64,000 nt of DNA from Pseudomonadota bacterium (GCA_018262095.1 JAGTRW010000033.1:31656-95655), one strand, 5' to 3'; shown: positions 18,710 to 29,810, counted from the stretch's first letter. Made by a program: numbers and translations. The notes: generated by a model from the letters alone, not told the origin.

Positions 18710-20038
18710 TCAGTTGACGGCTTTGGGTTGCTCGGCGGCGTCCTCCGGCAGCTTGAGCATCCCGGTGTGGAAGTCGTATTCGAAGACCTCGCCGTAGCGC
18801 CCCCATTCGATGGCGACTTTGAGCACGCGCTCGGCTTCTTCTTCCTTCATGAACTCTTCGAGACGGCGCAGGAAAGGTTCTTCGCCCAGTTCGCCGTCGG
18901 CTTCCTGTTCCAGGCTATGGCGGATTTCGGCAGCCAACGGCACGTGCTGCAATAGCTGTTGACCGAAGATGTCGCGACGCAACGCCTGATCGGCATGCGA
19001 ATAGTGTTGGCCAAGCGCGGTGAGGGTGATGTCGCCCTGAGCGATATGGACCAGTTCGAGCAGGCGCAAGGCCTCATAGACCGGCAGCAGTTCCTCGTCG
19101 GAGAGCTCGGATTCCTCGGCCAGTTGCGGCAGATCGGCATGGCCGCTGAAGGGCGCCGCGGCGAGCATTTCGAGCAGGCCTTCCATCTGGCTGACCTCGG
19201 CGTCGGGCAGGCGGTAGCCGAGGTGCACCGGAACGACTTCGCCAGCCGTCAGCGCCGCGATGTCGGCCGGAGAAAGCGTCATCTGCGCGTAGACTTCGTC
19301 GATCAGGCCGCGCACCTCCATGCTGTCGACGTTGCGCGGGCGCGGCAGATGAACCGGGATTTCGACGCGAACACGACCGGGGTCGCTGGAAAAGATCAGG
19401 ATGCGGTCGGCCATCAGCACCGCTTCCTCGATATTGTGCGAGACGACCAGCAATCCCTTGATCGGCGTCTTGCCGCTGTCCCACAGTTCGAGCATGTCGT
19501 TGCGCAAGGTTTCGCCGGTCAGCACGTCGAGCGCCGAGAAGGCTTCGTCCATCAACATGACGTCGGGGTTCATCACCAGCGCGCGGGCGATGCCGACGCG
19601 TTGCCGCATGCCGCCCGAGAGCTCGCGCGGCAGCGCGCCCTCGAAGCCGGCCAGTCCGATCAGATCGATCACCGCTGCGGCGCGCAGGTTGCGCTCGGCG
19701 CGGGCGACGCCTTGCGCCTCGAGTCCCAGTTCGACGTTCTGCTGTACCGTCAGCCACGGAAACAGCGCGAACGACTGGAAAACCATCGCGATGCCGCGTG
19801 CCGGCCCGTAGAGCGGCTGGCCGCGATAATGAACCTGGCCGTGGTCGGCCGCAATCAGCCCGGCCAGGATGCGCAGAAGCGTCGATTTCCCCGAACCGGA
19901 CTTGCCGAGCAAGGCGACGATCTCGCCTTCGCGCAACGCGAAATCGACGCCTTCGAGCACCGCGCGGTCGGTGCCGTCGGCGGTACGGAACGACTTGCCA
20001 ACCGCTTTCAATTCAATCAACGGGGTGACGTTTTTCAT
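18710..20038 (-). CDS. NitT/TauT-type ABC transporter ATPase with C-terminal AAA-associated domain
   Basis: ATP-binding subunit, about 442 aa, of a nitrate/sulfonate/bicarbonate-type importer. The ABC domain has Walker A (GKSGSGKST), the Q loop in VFQSFALFPW, the signature LSGGMRQR, Walker B (MLMDEAFSALD) and the switch His (VVSHNIEEA). Residues about 285-440 form an extra acidic domain like the AAA-associated C-terminal domain found in ATPases paired with double permeases. The start is the ATG at 20038 with AAGGAA upstream; the frame opens 20 codons further into the neighbour. It lies 10 nt after its permease. The substrate is unknown. Confidence 0.88.
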   Translation of the reverse strand: MKNVTPLIELKAVGKSFRTADGTDRAVLEGVDFALREGEIVALLGKSGSGKSTLLRILAGLIAADHGQVHYRGQPLYGPARGIAMVFQSFALFPWLTVQQNVELGLEAQGVARAERNLRAAAVIDLIGLAGFEGALPRELSGGMRQRVGIARALVMNPDVMLMDEAFSALDVLTGETLRNDMLELWDSGKTPIKGLLVVSHNIEEAVLMADRILIFSSDPGRVRVEIPVHLPRPRNVDSMEVRGLIDEVYAQMTLSPADIAALTAGEVVPVHLGYRLPDAEVSQMEGLLEMLAAAPFSGHADLPQLAEESELSDEELLPVYEALRLLELVHIAQGDITLTALGQHYSHADQALRRDIFGQQLLQHVPLAAEIRHSLEQEADGELGEEPFLRRLEEFMKEEEAERVLKVAIEWGRYGEVFEYDFHTGMLKLPEDAAEQPKAVN

Positions 20039-20048
20039 TTTCAATTCC

Positions 20049-21770
20049 TTAGAAGCGCATTCTTTCTTCGGCCAGTTCGTAGAGCTTTCGCCAGACAAAG
20101 CGGTTGAAGCCCATCACGAAGACGCACATCACGCCGATGCCCAGCGCGATGCGCGGGAAATCGCCCTGCGCGGTCATCTGCGCGATATAGCTGCCGAGTC
20201 CGGCGGCAGTCAGCGTGGTGTCGCCCCAGCTCACGTATTCGGCGACGATGCTGGCGTTCCATGAACCGCCCGAGGCGGTGATGGCGCCGGTGACGAAGCT
20301 CGGGAACACCGCCGGCAGCAGGAAGCGCTTCCATTTGAGCCAGCGCGACAGTCCCAGGTTGGCGGCGGCGAAGCGCAGTTCGGTCGGAATCGTCGAAGCA
20401 CCGGCGATGACGTTGAACAGGATGTACCACTGGGTGCCGAAGACCATCAGCGGTGACAGCCAGATGTCCGGATTGAGGTGAAAATGAACCAGTGCCAACA
20501 CCACCAGCGGGAACATCAGGTTGGCCGGGAACGCCGCCATGAACTGCGCAATCGGCTGCACTCTTTCGGCCAGGCGGGGATTCATTCCGATCTTGATGCC
20601 GATCGGCACCCACACCAGCGAAGCGAGGATGATCAGTACCACCACGCGCAGCATGGTCAGGCAGCCGAGACCGAAGACGCGGCCGAATTCGCCCCAGCCG
20701 ACGCCGGTGTGGATGAAGACCACCAGCTTCCAGGTGGCGATCAGCGCCAGCGCGGTAATCACCGCGTCGACGCCACGCGTCGACCACTGGGTCGGGCGTG
20801 TCGCGCGGGCCTGGATCGACGTGCCATCGTGCGTCTTGCGAAAATAGAGCAGGCTACGCTCCATGAACGCGATGATGCGATCGAACAACGGTTGCAGCAA
20901 GTCGGTGCGGCGCAGCCAGGTCAGCAGCCACGATTGTTGAGCGTCGTCTCCCGGCGTTTCCTCGAACTTGAATTTGTTGGCCCAGGCCAGCAGCGGGCGG
21001 AACAGCAACTGGTCGTAGGCCATGATGCCGAGCAGCATGGCGACGATCGCCCAGCCGATCGCCACGAGATTCTGTTCGACGATGGCCTGCGCGATGTACG
21101 AACCGATTCCCGGCAGCTTGATGTCCTGGCCGGAAACCGAGATCGCTTCCGACGCGACGACGAAGAACCAGCCGCCCGACATCGACATCATCATGTTCCA
21201 CAGCAAGGCCGGCAGCGCGAACGGCAGCTCGAGGCGCCAGAAGCGTTGCCACGACGAGAGTTGGAAAACGCGCGCTGCTTCAGAAAGTTCGCTCGGCACG
21301 GTGCGTAGCGACTGGTAGAGGCTGAACGCCATGTTCCAGGCCTGCGAAGTGAAGATCGCAAAGATCGCCGCGCATTCGACGCCGAGCAAATTGCCGGGAA
21401 ACAGCGCGATGAAGCCGGTGACGGTAATCGACAGGAAGCCGAGCACCGGGATCGATTGCAACACGTCGAGCGCCGGAATCATGATCTTTTCTGCCGTGCG
21501 ATAGCGCGCGGCAAGCGCGGCAAAGGCAAAGCTGAAGAGCAACGAGCAGAACAGCGCGGCGAGCATGCGCAGACTGGTACGCAACAGGTAGTAGGGCAGG
21601 TACGACGGATCGAGCGAGATGGCCAGGGACTCGCCCAAATGATAGGGGCGCGTCATCTGCGACGAACCGTAGGCGAGCAACATCAAGGCGCCCAAGATCA
21701 TGGGCAGCAGCGCCCAGTCCCAGCGATTGGGCGTGGCGACGGCGTTGCCCAAAGGCTTGAAGTCGAACAT
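20049..21770 (-). CDS. Double-domain NitT/TauT-type ABC permease
   Basis: Inner-membrane permease of 573 aa made of two fused BPD_transp_1 units (about residues 60-270 and 370-560), each with about six helices and an EAA-type loop (for example ELSEAARVFQL and ELRFAAANLGL). Fused permeases of this kind pair with the ATPase encoded immediately downstream. The start at 21770 is decided by a strong GGAGG 8 nt upstream. No intact binding-protein gene for this transporter is adjacent; the region upstream holds only an opposite-strand fragment of a different class of binding protein. Confidence 0.88.
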   Translation of the reverse strand: MFDFKPLGNAVATPNRWDWALLPMILGALMLLAYGSSQMTRPYHLGESLAISLDPSYLPYYLLRTSLRMLAALFCSLLFSFAFAALAARYRTAEKIMIPALDVLQSIPVLGFLSITVTGFIALFPGNLLGVECAAIFAIFTSQAWNMAFSLYQSLRTVPSELSEAARVFQLSSWQRFWRLELPFALPALLWNMMMSMSGGWFFVVASEAISVSGQDIKLPGIGSYIAQAIVEQNLVAIGWAIVAMLLGIMAYDQLLFRPLLAWANKFKFEETPGDDAQQSWLLTWLRRTDLLQPLFDRIIAFMERSLLYFRKTHDGTSIQARATRPTQWSTRGVDAVITALALIATWKLVVFIHTGVGWGEFGRVFGLGCLTMLRVVVLIILASLVWVPIGIKIGMNPRLAERVQPIAQFMAAFPANLMFPLVVLALVHFHLNPDIWLSPLMVFGTQWYILFNVIAGASTIPTELRFAAANLGLSRWLKWKRFLLPAVFPSFVTGAITASGGSWNASIVAEYVSWGDTTLTAAGLGSYIAQMTAQGDFPRIALGIGVMCVFVMGFNRFVWRKLYELAEERMRF

Positions 21771-22002
21771 GACGGTCCTCCGACCCAATTTTGTAATCGC
21801 GCGATGCTACGCGCTAATTGTGACAAAGTGACGTTCGCCGCGAAGTTTCTGCGCGCCTTCGACTTGCCACTCCGGGGGATATTTCCATCGCCGCACACGC
21901 CGGGCACCGAGCGATGGCAGTTGGCGCGCCAGCACTGACGGTTCAACCCGCACCGGGCGCAACTGCAGAGATTTTAACGTAACGCAGCGGCCCGGTATCG
22001 TC

Positions 22003-22425
22003 GTGGTCGACGCCGAAGCGATTGGCGGCCACGGCAAGCTCAGCGGTGGAGTCAAGCACATCGCCTTCAATGATCACGTCGTTAAAAATCCGGTCTTACG
22101 TCGTGGCGCATTGGTCGCCTTGCTGATGAGTCCGACCGGCCAGGCCACCGGCGGCCGCGCCAACAGCCTGCGGGTACCGGCCAACAAGACCTTCAAGCCG
22201 GACCCCAGGATTCCGCTGCTCGACGACGTGCGCCTGATCAAGTACGACTTCGAGAAATACGGCAAGGCCGCCGAACACCGTCGGCTACTCGACCGCTGGA
22301 CAAAGGAAGTCGAATCGCGCCGCGCTGAACCAGACGCTCAGCGGGTCTGTCCGCGCAACCGGCCTTGCGCCAATTCGGCGAGCATCGTCGCGATGCCGTC
22401 GAGGTGCAAGGCCGGAGCGACGTGA
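22003..22425 (+). pseudogene. Fragment of an FbpA/PhnS-type binding protein
   Basis: Between divergently read genes (21771-22337) lies a plus-strand open frame whose middle part matches the C-terminal end of the periplasmic binding protein encoded at 26528-27377. Shared features are SPTGQA versus TPAAQE, LRVPANK versus FQLPSNK, KYDFEKYGKAAEHRRLL versus NYDYAKYGASAERRRLI, and RWTKEV versus RWEKDV. The first 35 codons (from a GTG at 22003, with no signal peptide) do not align with that protein. The frame then runs into the antisense of the HAD gene, so the natural stop is lost. It looks like the remnant of a second copy of this binding protein. Bases 21771-22000 show nothing else I can support. 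Confidence 0.7.
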
Positions 22426-23138
22426 TCGGCGGCCGCCTTGGCCGTCGGATGGCCGTTGCCCATCGCCACGCCGACGCCGGCGCCCCGCAGCATCTCGATG
22501 TCGTTGAGGCCGTCGCCGAAAGCGATCGCCTGTTCGGGCGCGAAGCCGGTCTGCGCCATCACCCACTGGCAAGCCGTCCACTTATTGACCGCGCGCGGCA
22601 TGACGTCGATCACCCGCCGGTGCCAGCGCACCAGGTCGAACTCGGGAAAGCGCTCGAGGATCTGCGGATAGAGGCTCTCATCGAGGCTTTCGTCGAAGAA
22701 CAGCCAGCCCTGATAGACATCCTGCGACAGATAGAAGCGCGAATCGCTTTGCACCGCCATGTCGACCGAGCCCATCGCCTCGACCACCCAGGGCAGCTGA
22801 TCGCTGACGTAACCCTCGCTGCCGTTGTTGATTCCGAAAACGTGTCCCTGCGCCTGCATCCAGTCGAACAGCGCGAGCAGCGGTGCACGCGGCAGCGGGA
22901 TGGCCAGCACCTCCTGGTCGTCCTTGAGGATGCGCGCGCCGTTCTGGGTGATCACGTAACTCGGCCTGATCTGATCGACGATAGTCTTGGCGTGGCCATA
23001 GCTGCGCCCGGTGGCGATCACCACCGTATTGCCGGCGCGCCGCAGCGCTTCGATGGCCGCCAGTGCCGACGCGGGAACCGCCATCGTCGCGTGGTCGAGC
23101 AGCGTATTGTCGATGTCGAAGAAATATATTTTTGTCAT
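22338..23138 (-). CDS. Cof-type HAD-superfamily hydrolase
   Basis: Cytoplasmic phosphatase-like enzyme, 266 aa, of the Cof/YbiV subfamily (cap type C2). Motif I is FFDIDNTLLD (catalytic Asp pair), motif II is the Thr in VVIATGRSYG, motif III is a Lys in the AVNKW region, and motif IV is AFGDGLNDIEML. Such enzymes usually hydrolyse sugar phosphates or nucleotide-type phosphoesters with broad specificity. The start is the ATG at 23138; a TTG four codons upstream is less likely. It is the last gene of the minus-strand transporter block, 58 nt after the ATPase gene, so it may process the imported substrate, which is an inference from position. Confidence 0.87.
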   Translation of the reverse strand: MTKIYFFDIDNTLLDHATMAVPASALAAIEALRRAGNTVVIATGRSYGHAKTIVDQIRPSYVITQNGARILKDDQEVLAIPLPRAPLLALFDWMQAQGHVFGINNGSEGYVSDQLPWVVEAMGSVDMAVQSDSRFYLSQDVYQGWLFFDESLDESLYPQILERFPEFDLVRWHRRVIDVMPRAVNKWTACQWVMAQTGFAPEQAIAFGDGLNDIEMLRGAGVGVAMGNGHPTAKAAADHVAPALHLDGIATMLAELAQGRLRGQTR

Positions 23139-23196
23139 GTATTTGTGCAAAAAATTGCCTGTTTTGGAGCGCAGCGAGGCTGGCCGGGCCTGCAGT

Positions 23197-24252
<1,056 letters not shown>

Positions 24253-24313
24253 GCTGTTCTTTCGTCCAGGAATATTGTCCGATGTTGCCCGCTGTTGCCC
24301 AATCGCCGGCAGC

Positions 24314-26524
24314 TCACAGCGCCGGCAGCGGCGCGACGAGCGCGCCCGATTTTCGGCGGCCGAGGCGGCGCTCGCCGACCAGCAACTGAATCAGCGCGAT
24401 GACCAGCGACATCAGGATGATCAGCACCGTGCAATAGGCCAGCGCGACGCCGTAATCGCCGTTGCCGACGCGGCCGATGATATAGGTCGTCGCCAGCTCG
24501 TTTTCGGCAGTGACCAGGAAAATCACCGCGCTGACGGTGGTCATCGCTCGCGCGAAACTGTAGACGAGCGCCGCGACCAGCGCCGGCTTGAGCAGCGGCA
24601 GCACGACGTGAAACAGCGTCTGCGCGGCCGACGCGCGCAGCATCAGCGACGCTTCGTCGAGCGACTTGTCGAGCTGCTTGAACGCCGCGGTGCCGGCGCG
24701 AACGCCGACCGGCAGGTTGCGGAACATGAAGCAGAGCACGATGATCAGCCCGGTGCCGGTGAGTTCGACCGGCGGCACGTTGAACGCCAGGATGTAGCTC
24801 ACGCCGAGCACCGTCCCCGGAATCGCGAAGGCGAGCAGCGCGACGAACTCGAAGAGTCCGCGCCCCTTGAACTCGGTTCGCGCCAGCAGGTAGGCGATGA
24901 GCAGACCGACGCCCGCGGTCATCGGTGCCGAGATTCCGGCGAGCTTGAGCGTGGTAAACAGCGAGTTCCACGCGGTGCCCGCCCAGATCAGCCCGAACTG
25001 CCCCCACTCGAGTCCGAAGGCGGTCTTGAAGTGGGTCAGCGTCAGGGTGTAATCGCGCCCCCAGGTCTGCACGAAGCCGCCGGCGAAGGCGAACAGGTAG
25101 ACGATCACGGTGAACGCCAGCCACGGGTAGACCACCGCGTTGAGCAGGCGGCGAACCGAGTCGGGCAGCGCCATGGCGATCCCCGCGTCGCCCTTGCCGC
25201 TCACCGTGGTATAGCTCTGCTTGCCGAGCAGGCCGCGCTGGATGGCGAAGACGAGCAGCGCGAAAACCGTCAGGATCCACGCCAGCGACGCGGCGCGACC
25301 CTGATCGTACTGGGCGCCGACGATGGCGAAGAAGATGTCGGTCGACAGCACCGAGAACTGACCGCCGACGACCACCGGGTTGCCGAAGTCGGCGATGCTC
25401 TCGATGAAGCCGACCAGGAAGGCGTTGGCGAGGCCCGGTTTGAGCAGCGGCAGCGTGATCGTCAGGAAGGTCTGCCGGCGGTCGGCGCGCAGCGTCTGCG
25501 CCGCCTCCTCGAGGCTCGGCGCGACGCCTTGCACGACGCCGCGCATGATCATGAAGGCGATCGGCGTGAACGCGAAGAGCTGTGCGATCCAGACGCCGAG
25601 AACGCCGTAGAACCAGCGCGTCGGCTCGATGGCGAAGGCGTATTCGAGCAACTGGTTGACGATTCCGGCGCGGCCGAAGAGCAGGATCAGGCCCAGCCCG
25701 ACGACGAATGGCGGGGTGATGATCGGCAGCAGCGCGACGACGCGCAGCGGCGCCTGGACGCGCGGACCGGCGCTGCGTTCGGCGAGCAGCGCCATCATCG
25801 TGCCGAGCACGGTGGTCCCGGCGGCGCTCGCCAGCGCCAGAAAGAGCGTATTCCAGGCGACGCCGCAACGCACGCCGCCGGCCAGGCAGGAAAGTCCCCA
25901 GACGCGCTCGTTGCCGATGCGCTCGTAGATCGCGGTCACCGACCAGATTCCGTCCTCGGTCAGGAAAGCGCCGTAGAGCGCCTTGCTCACCGGAAAGACG
26001 ATGAACAGCACGAGCAGCGCCGAACACGAAACGACCGCCGAGGCGATGAACTGATCGCCCTTGAAGTAGCCGCGCCGCGCCAGACCAAAGGCGCTGATCA
26101 CGGTGAGCGCGAGCAGCGTCGCGAAAGCGCCGATACCGATGCCGAACTGGTTGATCGCCAGCTCGCCGAACTGCGCGTTGAGATACTCGAACGACCAGCC
26201 GCGCGCGCCGATCGCAAAACCGCTGGCCAGCAGGCCGAGCAAGCCAATGAGCCCGCCGGCGAGCAGCCAGTGGCTCTGCGCGCGGCCGACCGGAACGCGC
26301 AGGCCGACCGCCGCGATGCCAAGGCCGAGCAGGCCGACGAGCAACCAGGCGCGCCCGTTGGCCAATGCCTGAACGATGCCGTTGGCCGTCTCCAAGCCGC
26401 TCCAGACCTGCGGCAGCACGCTGTACCAGGCGGTATCCTGGATCGCGTACCACGGCACCACGAGGTAGGCCAAGAGGCCGGCCGCCAGCCACCACACCAG
26501 CGCCTTGTTGGGGTTCTTGTTCAT
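24314..26524 (-). CDS. Fused double-domain ABC permease (FbpB/PhnU type)
   Basis: Inner-membrane permease of 736 aa with two BPD_transp_1 units. An N-terminal extension with about four or five helices precedes the first unit (about residues 230-420); the second unit spans about 490-730. EAA-type loops are visible (SLEEAAQTLRAD and SLDEASLMLRAS). It is encoded between the broken binding-protein gene and the ATPase of the same transporter, 3 nt after the former. The start is the ATG at 26524. Confidence 0.88.
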   Translation of the reverse strand: MNKNPNKALVWWLAAGLLAYLVVPWYAIQDTAWYSVLPQVWSGLETANGIVQALANGRAWLLVGLLGLGIAAVGLRVPVGRAQSHWLLAGGLIGLLGLLASGFAIGARGWSFEYLNAQFGELAINQFGIGIGAFATLLALTVISAFGLARRGYFKGDQFIASAVVSCSALLVLFIVFPVSKALYGAFLTEDGIWSVTAIYERIGNERVWGLSCLAGGVRCGVAWNTLFLALASAAGTTVLGTMMALLAERSAGPRVQAPLRVVALLPIITPPFVVGLGLILLFGRAGIVNQLLEYAFAIEPTRWFYGVLGVWIAQLFAFTPIAFMIMRGVVQGVAPSLEEAAQTLRADRRQTFLTITLPLLKPGLANAFLVGFIESIADFGNPVVVGGQFSVLSTDIFFAIVGAQYDQGRAASLAWILTVFALLVFAIQRGLLGKQSYTTVSGKGDAGIAMALPDSVRRLLNAVVYPWLAFTVIVYLFAFAGGFVQTWGRDYTLTLTHFKTAFGLEWGQFGLIWAGTAWNSLFTTLKLAGISAPMTAGVGLLIAYLLARTEFKGRGLFEFVALLAFAIPGTVLGVSYILAFNVPPVELTGTGLIIVLCFMFRNLPVGVRAGTAAFKQLDKSLDEASLMLRASAAQTLFHVVLPLLKPALVAALVYSFARAMTTVSAVIFLVTAENELATTYIIGRVGNGDYGVALAYCTVLIILMSLVIALIQLLVGERRLGRRKSGALVAPLPAL

Positions 26525-26527
26525 TAT

Positions 26528-27377
26528 TTAACGCGGCAGCGAATTGACGTCCTTCTCCCAGCGCGCGATCAGTCGCCGGCGCTCGGCGCTGGCGCCGTAC
26601 TTGGCGTAGTCGTAGTTGATGAACTTGATCTTGGTGAAGTCGGGAACGCGCGGATCGACCTTGGCGAATTTGTTCGACGGCAGCTGGAACTGCTTGACCG
26701 CCGCAGCCATTTCCTGCGCCGCCGGCGTCAGCGCCCACTCGTAGAACTTCTTGGCGGCGGCGAGATTGCGCGCGCCCTTGATGATGCTCATCGAACCGAT
26801 CTCGGCGCCGGTCCCTTCGCTCGGCGTGATCGATTCGACCGGGAAGCCGTTGAGTTTTTCGCCCGGCGCGTCGTGCACGAAGCTGATCGACACCGCCGTT
26901 TCGCCGCGCGCGACGGCCTTGATCGGACCGGTACCGGTACGCGAATACTGGCCGATGGGTGTTGTAGCCGAATCCGAGCGGCCCTGAGTAGATGCCGACG
27001 GTCCTGAATTTCGCCTGCTGCGCCTGCTGCTGTGCCCACGGCTGAAGCTGATCGAGGCTCGGCGATTTGTACTCGAGCGACAGCCCCTGCTCGGCGGCCT
27101 GCAGATGCGGGTCGCCGGTGCCGCCAAACCAGATGTCGGTCTTGGGGTTGTCCTTCTCGGCGATCAGTTGCGCCAGCGCCTCGCCCGAGCCCTTCATGCT
27201 GACGTTGATCTTGACCCCGGTGGTGCGCGCATAGACGGTGCCGATCATATTGCACCACTCCGCTTGCGCCGAGCAGATCACGTTGACCTGGTCGGCGGCG
27301 TGCGCACCGGTTGCAGCGAAGGTGAACGACGCGGCGAGGCTAAGCCCGGCGGCGAGGTGACGAACATTTGCTGCCAT
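26528..27377 (-). pseudogene. FbpA/PhnS-type periplasmic binding protein, frameshifted with internal deletion
   Basis: Periplasmic solute-binding component of the adjacent transporter. The ATG at 27377 (GGGAG upstream) opens a signal peptide (cleavage after GAHA) and an N-terminal lobe containing WFGGTGDPHLQAAEQGL. After GPLGFGYNT near 26960 the frame breaks. The C-terminal lobe continues in another frame from GQYSRTGTGPIKAVARGET to the stop at 26528 (ending VNSLPR). Family members carry roughly 55-65 more residues between these points, so a block is missing as well as one frame. The first frame reads on through the permease as a spurious long ORF. Without repair the transporter has no functional binding protein here. 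An assembly error is the main alternative. Confidence 0.82.
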
Positions 27378-27427
27378 GAGGATTCTCCCTTGCTCTGATG
27401 GATTGGTTTGCAGCGATGCCGGCTGGT

Positions 27428-28249
27428 TCAGATCAGCTTGCGCCGGAAATAGGTAATGACCACTTCGCCGATCACGACGACCGCGAAGATCGTCAGCAGG
27501 ATCACCGCGACGCGGTCCCACTGGAACAGATCGATTGCCGCGTTCATCGCCATGCCGAGACCGCCGGCGCCGACCAGGCCGAGTACCGACGATTCGCGAA
27601 CGTTGATGTCCCAGCGCAGCAGCATGATCGACCAGAACGCCGGCTTAACCGCCGGCCAGTAGCCGTAAAGGATCTGGCTGCCCTGCGTGGCACCGGCGGC
27701 CTTGAGCGCTTCGATCGAGCCGCGCGGCACCTCTTCGAGCGCTTCGCCGAGCAACTTGCCGACGAAGCCGACCGAGCGACAGGCGATGGCGACCGTACCG
27801 GCGAGCGGTCCGGGGCCGAATACCGCGACGAAAAGCAGTGCCCAGACCAGCGAATTGACCGAGCGGCTGGCCACCAGCATGGTCTTGGCGAACAGGTTGA
27901 GCCCGGCGTGCGGCGTGATGTTGTGCGCCGCGAGGATCGCCAGCGGCAGCGCCAGGACCATCGAGAACAGCGTTCCCAGCGTCGCGATGTGGAAGGTCTC
28001 GAGCAGCGCCGCATGGACGGTCGCCGGGTAATACGGAAAATCGAGCGGCCACATGCGGCTGCCCATGTCGGCCATCTGCTCTGGGGCATCCCACAGGAAC
28101 TCCCAGATCACGCTGATGCTGCTCAGCGAGAGCAGCACCGCAACGCCGATCAACAGCCACAGCGACAAGCGCGACAGCTTCTGCGCCAGCGTGTGACGTT
28201 GCCAGACGCGACTCATCAGCGGCGTCGCCGTCAGCTCATGACTCACCAT
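27428..28249 (-). CDS. phnE: PhnE-type phosphonate ABC permease (second copy)
   Basis: Inner-membrane permease, 273 aa, with about six helices (residues 25-270) and the family signatures SRSVNSLVWALLFV and GGLGMAMNAAIDLFQW. It pairs with the other PhnE to form the translocation channel of a phosphonate/phosphite/phosphate-ester importer. Its start overlaps the end of the upstream phnE by 14 nt, so the two are co-translated. The 50 nt to the next gene hold only the ribosome site. Confidence 0.87.
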   Translation of the reverse strand: MVSHELTATPLMSRVWQRHTLAQKLSRLSLWLLIGVAVLLSLSSISVIWEFLWDAPEQMADMGSRMWPLDFPYYPATVHAALLETFHIATLGTLFSMVLALPLAILAAHNITPHAGLNLFAKTMLVASRSVNSLVWALLFVAVFGPGPLAGTVAIACRSVGFVGKLLGEALEEVPRGSIEALKAAGATQGSQILYGYWPAVKPAFWSIMLLRWDINVRESSVLGLVGAGGLGMAMNAAIDLFQWDRVAVILLTIFAVVVIGEVVITYFRRKLI

Positions 28250-29033
28250 TGAAAATCCTCTTGACGTAGTTGGCGAGCAGTTCGCCGAGCAGAACGACGG
28301 CGATGATGGTGATCAGGATCGCCAGCACGAAGTCGTATTCGAAGCGCTGGAAGGCGGCGAACAGCGTGCCGCCGATGCCGCCGGCGCCGACGATGCCGAC
28401 CATCGTCGAATTGCGCAGATTGGCGTCGAGCTGGTAGGTGCAAAAGCCGACCAGCCGCCCCATCACCTGCGGCAGCACGCCGAAAGCGACGACGCTGGCA
28501 AACGGCGCGCCGGTCGCGCGGATCGCCTCGATCTGCTTCATCGAAATTTCCTCGATCGCCTCCATGAACAGTTTGCCGACGAAACCGATCGACCCCATCA
28601 CCAGTGCCAGCACGCCGGCAAGCGCGCCGAAGCCGACCGCCTTGATGAAGATGATGGCGACGATCACCGGATTGAAGGCGCGGCACAGCGTGACGATCAG
28701 TCGCGCTGGCCAAGTCGCCCACGACGGCATCAGGTTGCGCGCGCCGAGGATGGCGATCGGCAGCGAAATCAGCACGCCGAAGAAAGTCGCCAGCACCGCG
28801 ATCTGCATGCTCTCGATGAAACCGGTGAGCAGCTGGTCCCAGTTCTTGAAGCTCGGCGGGAACATGCGGTCGAGAAAGCGCGCGCCGTTGTCGATTCCCT
28901 TGACGAAACGCGGCCACGAGAAATCGAGCTGACCGAGCGCGTAGCACGCATAGGCAAGGATAAACAGCGCCAGCAGCTTGGCGCCCAGCGAAGACTCGAA
29001 TGGCCGCGCCGCGGGAATGCTGGCCGAGCTCAT
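28236..29033 (-). CDS. phnE: PhnE-type phosphonate ABC permease (first copy)
   Basis: Inner-membrane permease, 265 aa, with six predicted helices. Conserved PhnE features are [34 protein letters not shown] and [16 protein letters not shown]. It overlaps phnC by 4 nt upstream (ATGA) and the second permease by 14 nt downstream, giving the tight order phnC-phnE-phnE. Substrate specificity lies in the PhnD proteins encoded upstream. Confidence 0.88.
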   Translation of the reverse strand: MSSASIPAARPFESSLGAKLLALFILAYACYALGQLDFSWPRFVKGIDNGARFLDRMFPPSFKNWDQLLTGFIESMQIAVLATFFGVLISLPIAILGARNLMPSWATWPARLIVTLCRAFNPVIVAIIFIKAVGFGALAGVLALVMGSIGFVGKLFMEAIEEISMKQIEAIRATGAPFASVVAFGVLPQVMGRLVGFCTYQLDANLRNSTMVGIVGAGGIGGTLFAAFQRFEYDFVLAILITIIAVVLLGELLANYVKRIFNGES

Positions 29034-29788
29034 TGCAACCAGCCCTCGCCGCCGTAGATCAGCTTGAGGTGATCGTCGGTCAAGCGGCTGGGCAGCCCGT
29101 CAAAGACCACGCGGCCACCGGTCATGCCGACGATGCGGTCGGCGAAGCGTTTGGCCAGTTCGACGTCGTGCATATTGACCAGCACCGGAATCTTGTTGTC
29201 CTCGCCCTGCGACTTGAGCAACTCCATGATTTCGACCGAGGTCTTGGGGTCGAGCGACGACGTCGGTTCGTCGGCGAGCAGCAGCTCGGGGCGCTGCATC
29301 AGCGCGCGCGCGATGCCGACGCGCTGGCGCTGGCCGCCGGACAGGCTGTCGGCGCGCTGGTTGGCAAAATTCGACAGGCCGATCACGTCGAGCAACTGGT
29401 AGGCATGCTCGATGTCCTCTTGCGGAAACCGTCTGAGCCAGGCCTTGAGCGGGCTGAGGTAGCCCAGGCGACCGCAGAGCAGGTTCTCCATCACGCTCAG
29501 CCGTTCGACCAGGTTGTATTCCTGAAAGACCATGCCGATGCGTCGGCGCAGCTCGCGCAACTGCCGACCGTGGATGCGCGAGAGGTCCTCGCCCTTGAAC
29601 ACGATCGTTCCGTCGCCCGGATCGACCAGGCGATTGATGATCCTGACCAGCGTCGATTTGCCGGTTCCCGACGAACCGATGATCGCGGTCAGACCGCGTT
29701 CGTCGAAATCGAGATCGATCCCCTTGAGCACCGGAACGCCCGGTTTGTAGGCCTTGGTCAAGCCTTGAATACTCAATACCACTGACAT
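29030..29788 (-). CDS. phnC: PhnC-type phosphonate ABC transporter ATPase
   Basis: ATP-binding subunit, 252 aa. Walker [11 protein letters not shown] loop VFQEYNLV, signature LSGGQRQR, Walker [13 protein letters not shown] and the switch His in NMHDVELA are intact; the Leu-Val-Glu after the Q loop is typical of PhnC. The start is the ATG at 29788 with AAGGG upstream, not the in-frame codon at 29830. About 208 nt separate it from phnD, and most of that gap is the hairpin repeat at 29811-29971. Confidence 0.9.
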   Translation of the reverse strand: MSVVLSIQGLTKAYKPGVPVLKGIDLDFDERGLTAIIGSSGTGKSTLVRIINRLVDPGDGTIVFKGEDLSRIHGRQLRELRRRIGMVFQEYNLVERLSVMENLLCGRLGYLSPLKAWLRRFPQEDIEHAYQLLDVIGLSNFANQRADSLSGGQRQRVGIARALMQRPELLLADEPTSSLDPKTSVEIMELLKSQGEDNKIPVLVNMHDVELAKRFADRIVGMTGGRVVFDGLPSRLTDDHLKLIYGGEGWLQ

Positions 29789-29810
29789 CTCAATAACCCT
29801 TAAAAACTCA

